A DNA stretch of 64,000 bases. Source: a virus. Positions 15,797 to 24,648 of the stretch are shown in pieces. The stretch is from positions 1-64,000 of the IMG/VR virus record IMGVR_UViG_3300000216_000003. One strand, 5' to 3'. How positions within the stretch are numbered: the stretch's first letter is position 1; the number at the start of each line of letters is the position of its first letter. The notes beneath the pieces are model-generated. The model was not told the origin of the DNA and searched no databases. It worked only from the letters and a program-made list of their open reading frames with translations. The translations under genes and the position numbers were made by a program.

Positions 15797-15826
15797 TTTT
15801 TTAAACATGTTGATATAGATATAATA
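15797..15826 (+). promoter_or_regulatory. phage promoter for the 15.9-17.3 kb operon
   Basis: Plus-strand TTTTTAAACATGTTGA then TATAGATATAATAAAT, 16-bp register. The first gene starts about 80 bases downstream. Confidence 0.75.
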
Positions 15827-15904
15827 AATAAGGTAAAAAATCACGATCTTATTATTACTTAATAAAGTGATCGTATATAAAACTTAAATAAAGGAGCGAA
15901 CTAA

Positions 15905-16144
15905 ATGGAACCGTATACATTATGCAAATTCGATATAAATATATACCCAAAAGACTTTGGAAAAGATAAAGATCCATATATTGCAGAAGTTACAAAAATA
16001 ATGAATAATGAGATATATTTAATATATATGGGAGATATTCCCAATATGCCTGGACACTGCCTTGTTATAGGATATGAAACAGGGAAACCATATATAGCTT
16101 ATCATCCAGAATGTTTTATTCCTATTTTAATGGAGGAGTTGTAG
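15905..16144 (+). CDS. IPNMPGHC small protein, copy 1
   Basis: 79 residues. Shares with the next gene the block Y.G.IPNMPGHC(L/I)V.G...GK.Y..YH, so the two are tandem duplicates. Preceded by AAGGAG at good spacing. Beta-rich, one conserved Cys and His; could be a small SH3-like fold, but no family is recognised. Confidence 0.78.
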   Translation: MEPYTLCKFDINIYPKDFGKDKDPYIAEVTKIMNNEIYLIYMGDIPNMPGHCLVIGYETGKPYIAYHPECFIPILMEEL

Positions 16145-16145
16145 A

Positions 16146-16355
16146 ATGATTCGGCAATATGCAAGATGTTGGTTATCACCAGATTCAGTTAATGATGAGG
16201 TGTTTAAACGAAAATTCAAGAAGGAATCGTTTCTTGTTTATATAGGAGAAATTCCAAATATGCCTGGACATTGCATAGTAGCTGGGTGGGATAGCGGTAA
16301 ACTATATTCTGGATACCATACTGATACTTTTATAGAAATTGGAGATGATGAATGA
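16146..16355 (+). CDS. IPNMPGHC small protein, copy 2
   Basis: 69 residues, second copy of the IPNMPGHC pair with a basic N-terminus (FKRKFKKESF). Starts one base after the previous stop, with GGAGGAG before it. Function unknown. Confidence 0.78.
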   Translation: MIRQYARCWLSPDSVNDEVFKRKFKKESFLVYIGEIPNMPGHCIVAGWDSGKLYSGYHTDTFIEIGDDE

Positions 16356-16645
16356 GAAATGATGAATTCGCAAGTCAATATAAAGACTTGCAAATAAAAT
16401 GTGCAAACTATGTAAAATGCTATCCAAGATCCGTTTATAATATCTGGAAACCGGAAGGAGAAGTACATACACCTCCTATGATTGAAGATATTGAATTGGA
16501 CGCCCAAGATCCTAACTCATGGTCATTTGAAGGTACTTATGCTGGAAGTTTAGTCTTCAATTGTGATCCATATGATAATACAGTTTTTGCCGTTATAAAT
16601 AGAGAAGGTAGAATTAAAATAGTAGGTAATGGGGATTATGAATAA
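16352..16645 (+). CDS. hypothetical protein
   Basis: 97 residues; NIWKPEGEVHTPPMIEDIELDAQDPNSW then beta strands (GSLVFNCDPYDNTVFAVINREGRIKIV). ATGA overlap with the previous gene. No recognised family. Confidence 0.72.
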   Translation: MRNDEFASQYKDLQIKCANYVKCYPRSVYNIWKPEGEVHTPPMIEDIELDAQDPNSWSFEGTYAGSLVFNCDPYDNTVFAVINREGRIKIVGNGDYE

Positions 16646-17063
16646 TAATTATCTATCTAATTACATACTAGAAATGTCACAATTAGTAGGTGAATTAGAT
16701 GAAATATTAAAATTAGTATCTATAGAGATAAAAAGAAAGTTATTAGTCAGAAAACCCATCCACTATGTTATATTAAAAGATATGATCGATGATGGAGAAA
16801 TATCTTTAATACCAAGATGGGCGGGGGTAAATCAAAAGAATTATAATGGTGCTTTAGATATTTTAAATGAGATTCTTTATACAAGATACAAATTTGTCGG
16901 TCCTGTATTACATGCTACAATTATATACTGGATAAAGAGTCCATTAGAAATGAAGAACATTAGAATATATTCTGGTAGACCTGATGATTTAGATATTATT
17001 ATGACTATTAAATCAAATGAAAAAGTTAAATACAAACAGATGGAGATAAGTAATGAAGAGTGA
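16638..17063 (+). CDS. hypothetical protein
   Basis: About 141 residues from ATG 16638; ATG 16629 in frame is an alternative adding three residues. Helical N-terminus (SQLVGELDEILKLVSIEIKRKLL) and mixed C-terminal half. Overlaps the preceding stop. Unknown. Confidence 0.72.
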   Translation: MNNNYLSNYILEMSQLVGELDEILKLVSIEIKRKLLVRKPIHYVILKDMIDDGEISLIPRWAGVNQKNYNGALDILNEILYTRYKFVGPVLHATIIYWIKSPLEMKNIRIYSGRPDDLDIIMTIKSNEKVKYKQMEISNEE

Positions 17064-17280
17064 ATACTATACTTATATAAGAGCAGATATTGAATCTAAA
17101 ATTATGGAAGTAGCTGATAGAGAATTATCATATCATCCAAATCCAGATATATCAAGTACATTTGCCAGAAAAATAAATAATGCATACTTCGACTGCCGTC
17201 GAATGTTAGATGCATATGAAAACCAAAATAGTCAAGAAGAATGGGTTTCTGCCTATCTTGATTACAATTCAGAAGAGTAG
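17053..17280 (+). CDS. hypothetical protein, operon-terminal
   Basis: 75 residues, helical, acidic end (EWVSAYLDYNSEE). GGAG seven bases before the ATG; terminator follows immediately. No recognised motif. Confidence 0.72.
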   Translation: MKSEYYTYIRADIESKIMEVADRELSYHPNPDISSTFARKINNAYFDCRRMLDAYENQNSQEEWVSAYLDYNSEE

Positions 17281-17286
17281 AACAAA

Positions 17287-17312
17287 GGGTGCCCTTTCGG
17301 GCACTCTTTTTA
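17287..17312 (+). terminator. strong intrinsic terminator
   Basis: GGGTGCCC-TTTC-GGGCACTC stem-loop followed by TTTTTATTT, just after the 17053 gene. It separates the plus operon from the convergent minus gene at 17310. Confidence 0.9.
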
Positions 17313-17672
17313 TTTAAGAAGTGTATTTTCAAGTACCCGAATAATGTGATGTTTACTTTCTTCTATATTATCCGCACAGACAAATCGATCAAAAGCCAAG
17401 TCATTAAATCTACCAAGTAGAAGTTCTAAGACTTCGTGGAGGGCGTATTTTTTAACTAGCTTTTTAGTAGGTTTTATGTTCCATTGATCATTCATCGTAA
17501 TGCGGGCAGACTTTGCTCTATAATCCATTTCACACATTGCAAAATAGTCATTTGTCATAAATGAATCAAGTACGACTTCTAAATGATAATTTATAAGTCC
17601 AAATTTCTTCTGCCATTTAAACACTTCTTTTTTAAATAATTTAAATTGTTTTTCTGTTATGTTATATTTCAT
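17310..17672 (-). CDS. putative metalloprotease-like protein (HExxE)
   Basis: 120 residues. LINYHLEVVLDSF, ARITMNDQW and KKYALHEVLELLLGRFNDLAFD resemble small phage SprT/peptidase-like proteins in which HExxH follows a Lys/Ala helix. Here the motif reads H-E-V-L-E, so the second His is replaced by Glu; it may use a different metal ligand or be inactive. Last gene of the pol/RNase H operon. Confidence 0.6.
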   Translation of the reverse strand: MKYNITEKQFKLFKKEVFKWQKKFGLINYHLEVVLDSFMTNDYFAMCEMDYRAKSARITMNDQWNIKPTKKLVKKYALHEVLELLLGRFNDLAFDRFVCADNIEESKHHIIRVLENTLLK

Positions 17673-17696
17673 ATATTCTCCAAATAAAACATACCC

Positions 17697-18626
17697 CTAT
17701 TTAAGGGGTATGCCGTTTGACCGTTTGATTGCTTCGATTATACGTTCAGCTGATTTAGATACCGATTTAGCCCAAAGAGCCTTAATATCCACTTCAATAG
17801 TAAATTTCTTCATTAATTCTAATAGTTCTTCTTTATTATACGTATATGGAACTGTCATATATCGAATATTAGCAAATGGAAGAGGTCCGATGTATAGTTC
17901 GTTTCTATTTTTAATTGGAGTTATTAAATCATTAAAGATTTTTTGGTTTTTAATATTAATAGGAACAAATTTACCAGCCATCATAGGTTTAAATGTTTCA
18001 GTTTGAGTAAGTGTATTGTATAGTTTCATACCAACAACGCCGGCAGGTTCTTTTTTATATACACCTGTACCAAACTTACCATTCGATCCAATATAAGAGA
18101 AATCTCCAGACTTTGAATCAGTTATGATTCGATTCCAGCTTTTATTAGCAAGATCGTTTAATGCTTTAGTTGTATCGACCTTTCCATTAATTTTTTTATT
18201 TAGAGCGATATCTTCAACTAATGCCCGAATAAAGTCTTTAGTGACTCCTGAATACTCATTTCGTACAACAGGGATTCCAGTATATTTAATCTTCGGGGTA
18301 TCATATGTTCGACCCTCTTTTGATGTAGCAGCATAAGCATAGTTTTTCTTAACATCTAAGAATAATATACTTTCGGCTGTGAGTTCAGTTTTATAGAAAG
18401 TCATATTATGTTCAGGTGCGACATTCATCTTCTTGAGTAAATGGTCAACTGTAAATCTTTCAATTACATCATTTAATTCAGTACCAACTTGATCTGCAAA
18501 TTTAACACCTTCTTCTGGATCTTTTGGTTTAAGAGAAGGGACATTAATATATAATGAATCGGTATCACTATAAAGTACATATTTAAGTGGATTATCTACA
18601 TCATCAAAGAAAGTTTTTTTAATCAT
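17697..18626 (-). CDS. family B DNA polymerase, C-terminal palm/thumb fragment
   Basis: 309 residues. Motif C YSDTDSLY lies only about 18 residues from the start, and DVKKNYAYAATSKEGR matches the KKxY block of family B polymerases. The exonuclease domain and motifs A and B are absent, so this is a split or truncated polymerase subunit with its own ATG overlapping the RNase HI stop. The other half is not recognisable in this window. Probably part of the replicative polymerase. Confidence 0.82.
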   Translation of the reverse strand: MIKKTFFDDVDNPLKYVLYSDTDSLYINVPSLKPKDPEEGVKFADQVGTELNDVIERFTVDHLLKKMNVAPEHNMTFYKTELTAESILFLDVKKNYAYAATSKEGRTYDTPKIKYTGIPVVRNEYSGVTKDFIRALVEDIALNKKINGKVDTTKALNDLANKSWNRIITDSKSGDFSYIGSNGKFGTGVYKKEPAGVVGMKLYNTLTQTETFKPMMAGKFVPINIKNQKIFNDLITPIKNRNELYIGPLPFANIRYMTVPYTYNKEELLELMKKFTIEVDIKALWAKSVSKSAERIIEAIKRSNGIPLK

Positions 18627-19072
18627 TCTGTACTTCCTTGCGCATCTACTGCTTTATTAGCAAGCCTATCAACAAGATTATTAAGAGGATCGTTAGCATG
18701 AGCTTTTACCCAATGGTATTTAACGGTGAGTTTTTGATCTAATGCATCTAATTCTTTCCACATTTCTACATTCTTAACCGGTTTTCCAGCAGCAGTCTTC
18801 CAACCTTTAGCCTTCCAATTTTTAAGCCACTGACTCATTCCCATTTTTACTAAATTACTATCAGTATAAACATTGATTGGAATAGATGGTGATTGAACCG
18901 CCTCTAATCCTTTAATAACAGCCATTAGTTCCATTTGATTATTAGTAGCATGTGGAACATATCCATTAAGACGTTTTTCATATTGTTTATATTTTAAATA
19001 TACACCCCATCCACTTTTACCTGGATTATTACGGCTTGCTCCATCACAATACAATATGATAAAATCACTCAT
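18623..19072 (-). CDS. rnhA: ribonuclease HI
   Basis: 149 residues, full-length RNase HI. Catalytic carboxylates D10 (LYCDGASRNNPG), E48 (NNQMELMAVI), D71 (YTDSNLV) and D135 (NNLVDRLA) are present, with the basic handle KNWKAKGWKTAAGKPVKN. Removes RNA primers from RNA-DNA hybrids. Encoded immediately upstream of the polymerase fragment. Confidence 0.95.
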   Translation of the reverse strand: MSDFIILYCDGASRNNPGKSGWGVYLKYKQYEKRLNGYVPHATNNQMELMAVIKGLEAVQSPSIPINVYTDSNLVKMGMSQWLKNWKAKGWKTAAGKPVKNVEMWKELDALDQKLTVKYHWVKAHANDPLNNLVDRLANKAVDAQGSTE

Positions 19073-19264
19073 TTAATTCCATCCTTTTTTCAAAATAGCA
19101 GTCACAATATCTAAAGCTTCTTGATAATATTCATGGTTTTTATTCTTCTTATGCATATGTTTTTTTAACCAAACTGGAGAATTACTTCTTTCATTAGGCA
19201 ATTCCATTTCTTTAACTAATTTTTCAAGACGTTTAAACAATTGAGGCTTATTATCTATATCCAC
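19073..19264 (-). CDS. small basic hypothetical protein
   Basis: About 63 residues from GTG 19264, which follows AAGGA at good spacing; the ATG at 19297 is an alternative. Helical, very basic middle (WLKKHMHKKNKNHEYYQ), ends VTAILKKGWN. Coupled to RNase HI. Function unknown. Confidence 0.62.
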   Translation of the reverse strand: MDIDNKPQLFKRLEKLVKEMELPNERSNSPVWLKKHMHKKNKNHEYYQEALDIVTAILKKGWN

Positions 19265-19488
19265 TTGAATTCCTTGTTTATTACAATGTGATACCATCCA
19301 TCTACTCCATGATGTCTAAAGAAATTTGCTGAGTATCTAGAAATAGGGATGGTATCTCCACCTTTAGTAACTATGTATAACTTATTATTCTTCTTGTATG
19401 TATTATCAACAAATATATCACAGAATGGGACAGTGTATAATGTCTTTTGAATAAATTTAATCGTCCGAAGACGTTCTGTTCTTGTCAT
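19255..19488 (-). CDS. small basic hypothetical protein
   Basis: 77 residues, basic start (RTERLRTIKFIQKTLY), beta segments with YIVTKGGDTIPISRYSANFFRHHGVDGWYHI. Overlaps the DUF3310 gene by 32 bases. No known domain. Confidence 0.65.
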   Translation of the reverse strand: MTRTERLRTIKFIQKTLYTVPFCDIFVDNTYKKNNKLYIVTKGGDTIPISRYSANFFRHHGVDGWYHIVINKEFKWI

Positions 19489-19846
19489 ATTCTTTTATTA
19501 ATTTATGAATTAAAATAATAGTATCTGGTAAATGTTCTGGTGATTGTTCAACCACATTATCAATAATCTCAGATTCTTCAAATCCTAATTGTTGGTCTAC
19601 ACAAAAATCTTCACTATATATTTCGGGATTTAATGTAATTCTAGGAATATCATTAATATTTTCTAATAAATATTCAGTATAGAATAAAGCTTTTTCTACA
19701 TCTTCTTTCCCATTCTTCCATCTATGCCGAGATATATATTTAACAATATTACCTCTATAAAAATCAAGGGTTTGATCAAGAATAAAGTCTATTACTTCAA
19801 TTTTGCCTTTATTATAGTGATCCGGATGTTTTACTTTATCAGCCAT
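19457..19846 (-). CDS. DUF3310 family protein
   Basis: 129 residues. The N-terminal 65 residues match the phage DUF3310 pattern: VKHPDHYNKGKIEVIDFI, then GNIVKYISRHRWKNGKEDVEKALFYTEYLL. The family is widespread in phages and has been called a nucleotide-kinase-like protein, without proven activity. The C-terminal half (acidic, ENINDIPRITLNPE...) is specific to this phage. First gene of its operon. Confidence 0.85.
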   Translation of the reverse strand: MADKVKHPDHYNKGKIEVIDFILDQTLDFYRGNIVKYISRHRWKNGKEDVEKALFYTEYLLENINDIPRITLNPEIYSEDFCVDQQLGFEESEIIDNVVEQSPEHLPDTIILIHKLIKEYDKNRTSSDD

Positions 19847-19888
19847 GTTTTCAATTCCTTTATATATATATTATTAATTAGAAAACGT
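19847..19888. promoter_or_regulatory. overlapping divergent promoters, variant core
   Basis: Plus strand: GTTTTCAATTCCTTTA then TATATATATTATT. Minus strand: GTTTTCTAATTAATAA then TATATATATAAAGG. Both keep the 16-bp register and GTTTTC box but have TATATATA in place of TATAGATA. They serve the 19897 and 19846 genes. Confidence 0.5.
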
Positions 19889-19896
19889 AATTAATA

Positions 19897-20214
19897 ATGG
19901 AGAAATGTATGTTTACAAAATGTAAGGTATTAGAAATAACAGATGAAGAAATGAATGCAATGATGCATGACGATGGATCTGAATTTAATGGAATCGATAA
20001 GTCTATAAATATACCATCATATGATCACTTAATTCTTCGATTTGGCAATCCATATAAATATGAAGAATATAATATGTGGAAATTAGAATTACCAGATCAA
20101 AGAATTATTTATATATGTTATTATTTAGATCGAGAAACTCCCAATATAGAAATTGCCATAAATTATGTATCTTATCTAAATGATATATTCGACACCCTAT
20201 TCCGAAAGGAGTAG
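19897..20214 (+). CDS. LRFGNP family small protein, isolated plus-strand gene
   Basis: 105 residues. YDHLILRFGNPYKYEEYNMWKLELPDQRIIYI matches the block D.L.LLFGNP....W.LE... seen in minus-strand genes at 29037, 29398, 40461 and 40754. Monocistronic, with its own terminator overlapping the 3' end. Function unknown. Confidence 0.75.
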   Translation: MEKCMFTKCKVLEITDEEMNAMMHDDGSEFNGIDKSINIPSYDHLILRFGNPYKYEEYNMWKLELPDQRIIYICYYLDRETPNIEIAINYVSYLNDIFDTLFRKE

Positions 20215-20226
20215 GGTTTTATTTCT
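20194..20226 (+). terminator. terminator overlapping the 19897 stop
   Basis: ACCCTATTC/GAGTAGGGT stem (one mismatch) followed by TTTTATTTC. It also overlaps the end of the convergent thyX gene. Confidence 0.75.
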
Positions 20227-21085
20227 TATCATATACCTCTTCATATACATCCATTAAGATTGGGTATTTCTTTTTAACCATTTCATACGCAGTCATAGCA
20301 TAATCACGAATCTCAACCTGAGCATGATCATCACATCGTAAGCCAAAGAAATTACTCAAGCTTCTAAAATTAACAGTCCAGTATAAATCGGTATAAGTTG
20401 CGACAGGCATTACATTACGAATCAATTCTCGGGCTCTAGCTCTAGCACCCTTAATATTAATAGGATACTTTCCAGTGCCTTTACAATATTCACATTCTTC
20501 CCGCAAATGTTCTGGAATTTCAATTTTACCTTGAAATACTCCAGTTGAATTACAGTGAGGGCATGCGGCTTCAGATTGCACAGCAATTCTATCATACATC
20601 TGTGCAAGTTTCTCTTTGTGAAATTTATAAGTATTAGAAATTACTCGTTCATATTGTTCTAAATCTTGATCTGTTAATAGTTCAAGACCATCGAATGTTA
20701 TATGATCTTGATCTGGAATATAAAATTCATCAAGGGGAGTTCTATACCGTTGACTATATTCATTAAAACTACTAATACGATGTCGAATCCATTGACGGGC
20801 AACGAATAAAGGCATCACAATTCTAAATCTAAAATATAATGTTTCGAATGGGGTACCATGATTATTTTTAAGTAGGTGAGTTAATAATTTAATATCTTTA
20901 TCTTTAATATCTTTAATGTTATAAATCTTAGTATTTGAAGTAGATACTCTTGCATTATTTAGAATTTCTGCTTCATCACCCCAACTGGATTCAAGTTCAA
21001 TAAATCCAGAATTGTGTACTTTTTTAGCAAATGTTGGATTTGTTTTAACTTTAAGGGCTATTTCATCTTGTAATGATTTATTCAT
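20219..21085 (-). CDS. thyX: flavin-dependent thymidylate synthase ThyX with zinc insertion
   Basis: 288 residues, makes dTMP from dUMP using FAD and methylenetetrahydrofolate. Signature RHRISSFNEYSQRY at 101-114 and an ARARELIRNVMPVATYTD block in place of the usual ARxxLP. Between them sits an insertion of about 35 residues with CPHCNSTG (C175, C178) and CEYCKGTG (C198, C201), the CxxCxGxG form of DnaJ zinc fingers. This makes it longer than typical ThyX (about 220-250). Confidence 0.95.
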   Translation of the reverse strand: MNKSLQDEIALKVKTNPTFAKKVHNSGFIELESSWGDEAEILNNARVSTSNTKIYNIKDIKDKDIKLLTHLLKNNHGTPFETLYFRFRIVMPLFVARQWIRHRISSFNEYSQRYRTPLDEFYIPDQDHITFDGLELLTDQDLEQYERVISNTYKFHKEKLAQMYDRIAVQSEAACPHCNSTGVFQGKIEIPEHLREECEYCKGTGKYPINIKGARARARELIRNVMPVATYTDLYWTVNFRSLSNFFGLRCDDHAQVEIRDYAMTAYEMVKKKYPILMDVYEEVYDKK

Positions 21086-21248
21086 GGTGAACCTCTGGCT
21101 TTGAAATATATGATTTTTTTATGATGACTGGCATTTGTTGCATAATAAACTCAATATCTGATTTATTTAATCCCATACTAAAAAGAAATCCAATAACATT
21201 CCGGGCTAATTCAAATGCTTTAATTTTACCTATAGTTCTATTTTCCAT
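21078..21248 (-). CDS. 56-residue hypothetical protein
   Basis: Short helical ORF between thyX and the J-domain gene: MENRTIGKIKAFELARNVIGFLF... ending KPEVHHE. It overlaps the thyX start by eight bases and the upstream gene by about ten, which fits real, coupled coding. Function unknown. Confidence 0.62.
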   Translation of the reverse strand: MENRTIGKIKAFELARNVIGFLFSMGLNKSDIEFIMQQMPVIIKKSYISKPEVHHE

Positions 21249-21945
21249 TTTGAATTTGTTCTAACTCCATTAACATCTTTAAATTTTGTTTAATCATATG
21301 ATTACTGTATATATTTTTCGCTACTAATTTTCCGGTCTTTCCAGCTTCATATTTGGTAAACATAATAAACCCAATACTATTCTTTATATTATTAAGTTCC
21401 TTTTCTTTTTTTAATAATGCCAATGTTAATATTTCTATTTCTTCTAATAATTTTTCAGGTTCACATTCTTTTAAATCATTAAATAGATCAGTAATAGTTA
21501 ATCCATCTTTTAATTGATTCCATATATCAGACAATGCTTTAAAATCAAAAATAATATACGCATCATTCGCAATCTTAAATAACCCTATTAACTCTTCACT
21601 AGTAGTCATATCAGGATGGCATTTTTTAGAAATATCTCTAAATAATGATTTACATTTGCTACGAGTTATTTTATCAACTACTATTTTCGGTTCTTCTGCT
21701 AATTGAAAATTTGGATTATGTTCATTCGGCTTATTCTTTAATCTTTTAATATTCTCTTCATCTAATTGTCTTTTTATTTCTATTTGATCATCCATAAATG
21801 ATGGATTCTCTTTTCGAAGAGAACTTAAACACGATTCTATATTGGTTAGTGTTTCATCTGTTGACTGTTGTATAGTATCTATATGTTTTTTAATCTTTAT
21901 TATTTTTTGATAATATTGAGCAGATTGAATAATAACAGGAACCAT
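21238..21945 (-). CDS. J-domain protein
   Basis: About 235 residues from ATG 21945 (a GTG at 21960 is possible). Central helices CKSLFRDISKKCHPDMTTSEELIGLFKIANDAY show a J-domain with HPD at 110-112. Flanking regions are coiled-coil-like (LLEEIEILTLALLKKEKELNNI). J-domains stimulate DnaK ATPase, so this phage protein may recruit host DnaK. It lies two genes from a ThyX carrying DnaJ-like zinc fingers. Confidence 0.8.
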   Translation of the reverse strand: MVPVIIQSAQYYQKIIKIKKHIDTIQQSTDETLTNIESCLSSLRKENPSFMDDQIEIKRQLDEENIKRLKNKPNEHNPNFQLAEEPKIVVDKITRSKCKSLFRDISKKCHPDMTTSEELIGLFKIANDAYIIFDFKALSDIWNQLKDGLTITDLFNDLKECEPEKLLEEIEILTLALLKKEKELNNIKNSIGFIMFTKYEAGKTGKLVAKNIYSNHMIKQNLKMLMELEQIQNGK

Positions 21946-21947
21946 AT

Positions 21948-24638
21948 TTAACCCGGCCACTTTGACTTGATCGCATATGCTTTAGCATTGATAGATGTTA
22001 ATAAATCTAACATATTACTTATCTCTGAATAATATATACCATCAAATGAGTCATCTTTTATATTTGATTTAATTATAGCTAAATAGTTATTAGATTTATC
22101 ATATATTGTCTTAGCTATTCTAGTTTGCACTTGTTTTTGATCTATAATTTTAGCTATTTCAATAACAGTATTACTAAGAACTTCTATAGACTCTTTAAAT
22201 ACATTATACACTTTAATAGTTGATCCTGTACTTGTTTCTGGTATAGGAATAGAACTGCCATTTATTTTATAATCTATTAAGGCCACTTTTAATGAATTTA
22301 ATTGAACTTCTCTTTCATTAGAATCCCATCCAGTAAATCCAATTTCTTTCATTGTTACTCCAGTTTTAGACTTACTAATAACAATTGTCGGATTTAATTT
22401 TATTGGGGTTTTAAGAACCGGTGCATTAGTTTTTTCTTCATCATCGATTCTAATTTGTTCTTTTCTTTCGGCATTTTCTTTAGCAACTACAGCCTTTTTT
22501 CTAGCATTCACTAATTGATATTTAGCGAATCTCAAATGACTTACTTTTAATATATCACTATCTGGATTAGTTGGATTTAGATTTGAAATACTACTACTAA
22601 TAGAAGAGGCATTCGAACTAATATCTATATTTGATACAGATTCTAATGCAGAAACTAAAGTATCATTATTACCAGAATGTATAGCGGTACCTACTTCAAT
22701 TGCTTCTAAACTACTTAATAATTGATCTTGAGTAGTGCAATCTCGTATGTTTGTATTGAGGGATTCAATTATTAACGTTTTTCTTTGAGATGAATTACAT
22801 CTATTATTCATATTTTTTAATTCAGAAACAATAAAACCTGCTTTTTCTTGTATTGATTCCATATAACTTAACACGGCAGACTCAGACATAAGAGCAGCAT
22901 TAATAGCACCAGATGCTTCAATCTTTATATTATTGAAAACTTGAATAGTCTCTTCAGCTGTTGATCCAGTTGTTATTTTATTTTGTCCAGTTATTGAGTT
23001 AATTCTCGATTTCATAATACTGGTTACTGAATTATATATAGTACTACTATTTAACATCGCAATATTTGAAGATATCTCTACATCACCATTCTCTAGATTA
23101 GAAATATAAGAGCCAACAGATTCTGTAGATGATCCACAGTCTGCGACTCCATTCATAAATGTTTCAGCTTGTTCTGGGCATAGTGTACTAAGACTTATTG
23201 AAAGATTTGAAATTTCATTGCTGCGAATATATGTATCTAAACTTGATATTTTATAACTTAAATCTGAAATTTGAGAATCTAATTCTCCGATACTTTCAGT
23301 AGCTGCAGATATAGTTCCAGTATTAACTTCACTTTCTATATCACCAATAGTAGTAACTGCATCTTTTATTTTATCAATTGCCCCACCCACCATAGTAGAA
23401 GCAGCATCTTGACAGTCTCGTTGAGATTGTGAATTACCTTTACCTGATTGAATGGCAGATAAGACATTAGAAAGGGATGAATTTAAATTTTTAGTTGAAC
23501 ATCTTAATACTGAAGCACCACACTTATTAAGTACATCTTTTATTTCTTTTGGAAGAGAAGAAGATAATTTATCTAATTCAGAACCTAAGACTGCTGACGC
23601 ACTTGGTAATACTTTTTTAGCTATATTAGCTGCTGCCGAAGCACCAGCCTTACCAATAGTATTTTTCAGTTCTTCGAAAGTTGTTGATGTTGCTTTTTGT
23701 AAAGATGTTGCACTTGGGGCTGCTGATGTTGATATTGCTTTAGCCGCAGTCGCTGGATTAAATGGTAACGGTTCTGATGAAACAGGAATATCTCTACCTC
23801 CAGCCATCGCATCTTTTAATCCAGAAGCAGCACTAGAAACAGTCTCTGCTATATCATTAAGACTAACATTTGATAAATTAATACCAGCCATACTTCCAAG
23901 GGTTGGAATTGAAGGAATTTGTATGCCTCCAATCTTTGGCATACCAATCCCTCCCAAGTCCGGCATTGTAACAGAACCGCAAGGACTATCACTTTTTCCT
24001 TGAAAAATACTTCCAACTGCACTTAGACTTTTAGAAGCGCTTTCAAATACAGTATTTAAAGATTTTGATTGGTTTAATACGGAATCTGCTATACCATTAC
24101 TACTATCTAAATTTTTACCTAATGTATTTTGCACACTAGAGGAAATATCTGACATATTAAATCCAAGAGTATTTGCAATAACATTAATATTACCATTTTT
24201 ATTAGCTAAATTAATACTATTAAGGGCAGTTGAAATATCAACGGCACTAGATATCATATCTTTATTATCAGGGGTTGATAAAAGCTGGATGTCATTAGAT
24301 GACATTCTAGATGATTCAACTTTCTCCCTTTCTAAATTAGATAATAATGTATCAAATTTTAGTTTTTGATAACTTAACAGGGTTGAAATTTCCGATATTT
24401 GAGTTGCATTAAGATTAGTGTCGGCTTGTAGATTTGTTGTAATTATAGAAAATTTAGTATTTTGTATAATAGCAATATCATAAGCAGCATTAAGAGCTTT
24501 TCCTTTATACTCAAATGCAATATCTGAGATCCTATCTCTAAGATCTGATAACTCAGTAGATTGTCCATTATAACCTATATAAGTTCCATAAATATTTGTA
24601 ATCTCATTAGATAGATTATAAAAATCTAAACTTGTCAT
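21948..24638 (-). CDS. large Ser/Ala/Ile-rich protein, possible structural
   Basis: 896 residues, the largest complete gene here. Low-complexity Ser/Asn/Ile/Thr-rich with long helical stretches, an Ala/Pro-rich region near 290-350 (KAISTSAAPSATS) and a Gly/Pro/Ile segment near 220-250 (MPKIGGIQIPSIPTLG). Composition resembles phage structural or ejected proteins, but no domain is recognised. The downstream J-domain gene overlaps the window of its stop. Confidence 0.75.
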   Translation of the reverse strand: MTSLDFYNLSNEITNIYGTYIGYNGQSTELSDLRDRISDIAFEYKGKALNAAYDIAIIQNTKFSIITTNLQADTNLNATQISEISTLLSYQKLKFDTLLSNLEREKVESSRMSSNDIQLLSTPDNKDMISSAVDISTALNSINLANKNGNINVIANTLGFNMSDISSSVQNTLGKNLDSSNGIADSVLNQSKSLNTVFESASKSLSAVGSIFQGKSDSPCGSVTMPDLGGIGMPKIGGIQIPSIPTLGSMAGINLSNVSLNDIAETVSSAASGLKDAMAGGRDIPVSSEPLPFNPATAAKAISTSAAPSATSLQKATSTTFEELKNTIGKAGASAAANIAKKVLPSASAVLGSELDKLSSSLPKEIKDVLNKCGASVLRCSTKNLNSSLSNVLSAIQSGKGNSQSQRDCQDAASTMVGGAIDKIKDAVTTIGDIESEVNTGTISAATESIGELDSQISDLSYKISSLDTYIRSNEISNLSISLSTLCPEQAETFMNGVADCGSSTESVGSYISNLENGDVEISSNIAMLNSSTIYNSVTSIMKSRINSITGQNKITTGSTAEETIQVFNNIKIEASGAINAALMSESAVLSYMESIQEKAGFIVSELKNMNNRCNSSQRKTLIIESLNTNIRDCTTQDQLLSSLEAIEVGTAIHSGNNDTLVSALESVSNIDISSNASSISSSISNLNPTNPDSDILKVSHLRFAKYQLVNARKKAVVAKENAERKEQIRIDDEEKTNAPVLKTPIKLNPTIVISKSKTGVTMKEIGFTGWDSNEREVQLNSLKVALIDYKINGSSIPIPETSTGSTIKVYNVFKESIEVLSNTVIEIAKIIDQKQVQTRIAKTIYDKSNNYLAIIKSNIKDDSFDGIYYSEISNMLDLLTSINAKAYAIKSKWPG

Positions 24639-24648
24639 GCTCTACCCC

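Noticed and set aside
23452-24003. 183-codon open frame on the plus strand inside the 896-residue gene
   Set aside because: It is antisense to a long, intact minus-strand gene with low-complexity Ala/Ser codons; no ribosome site or promoter is present.
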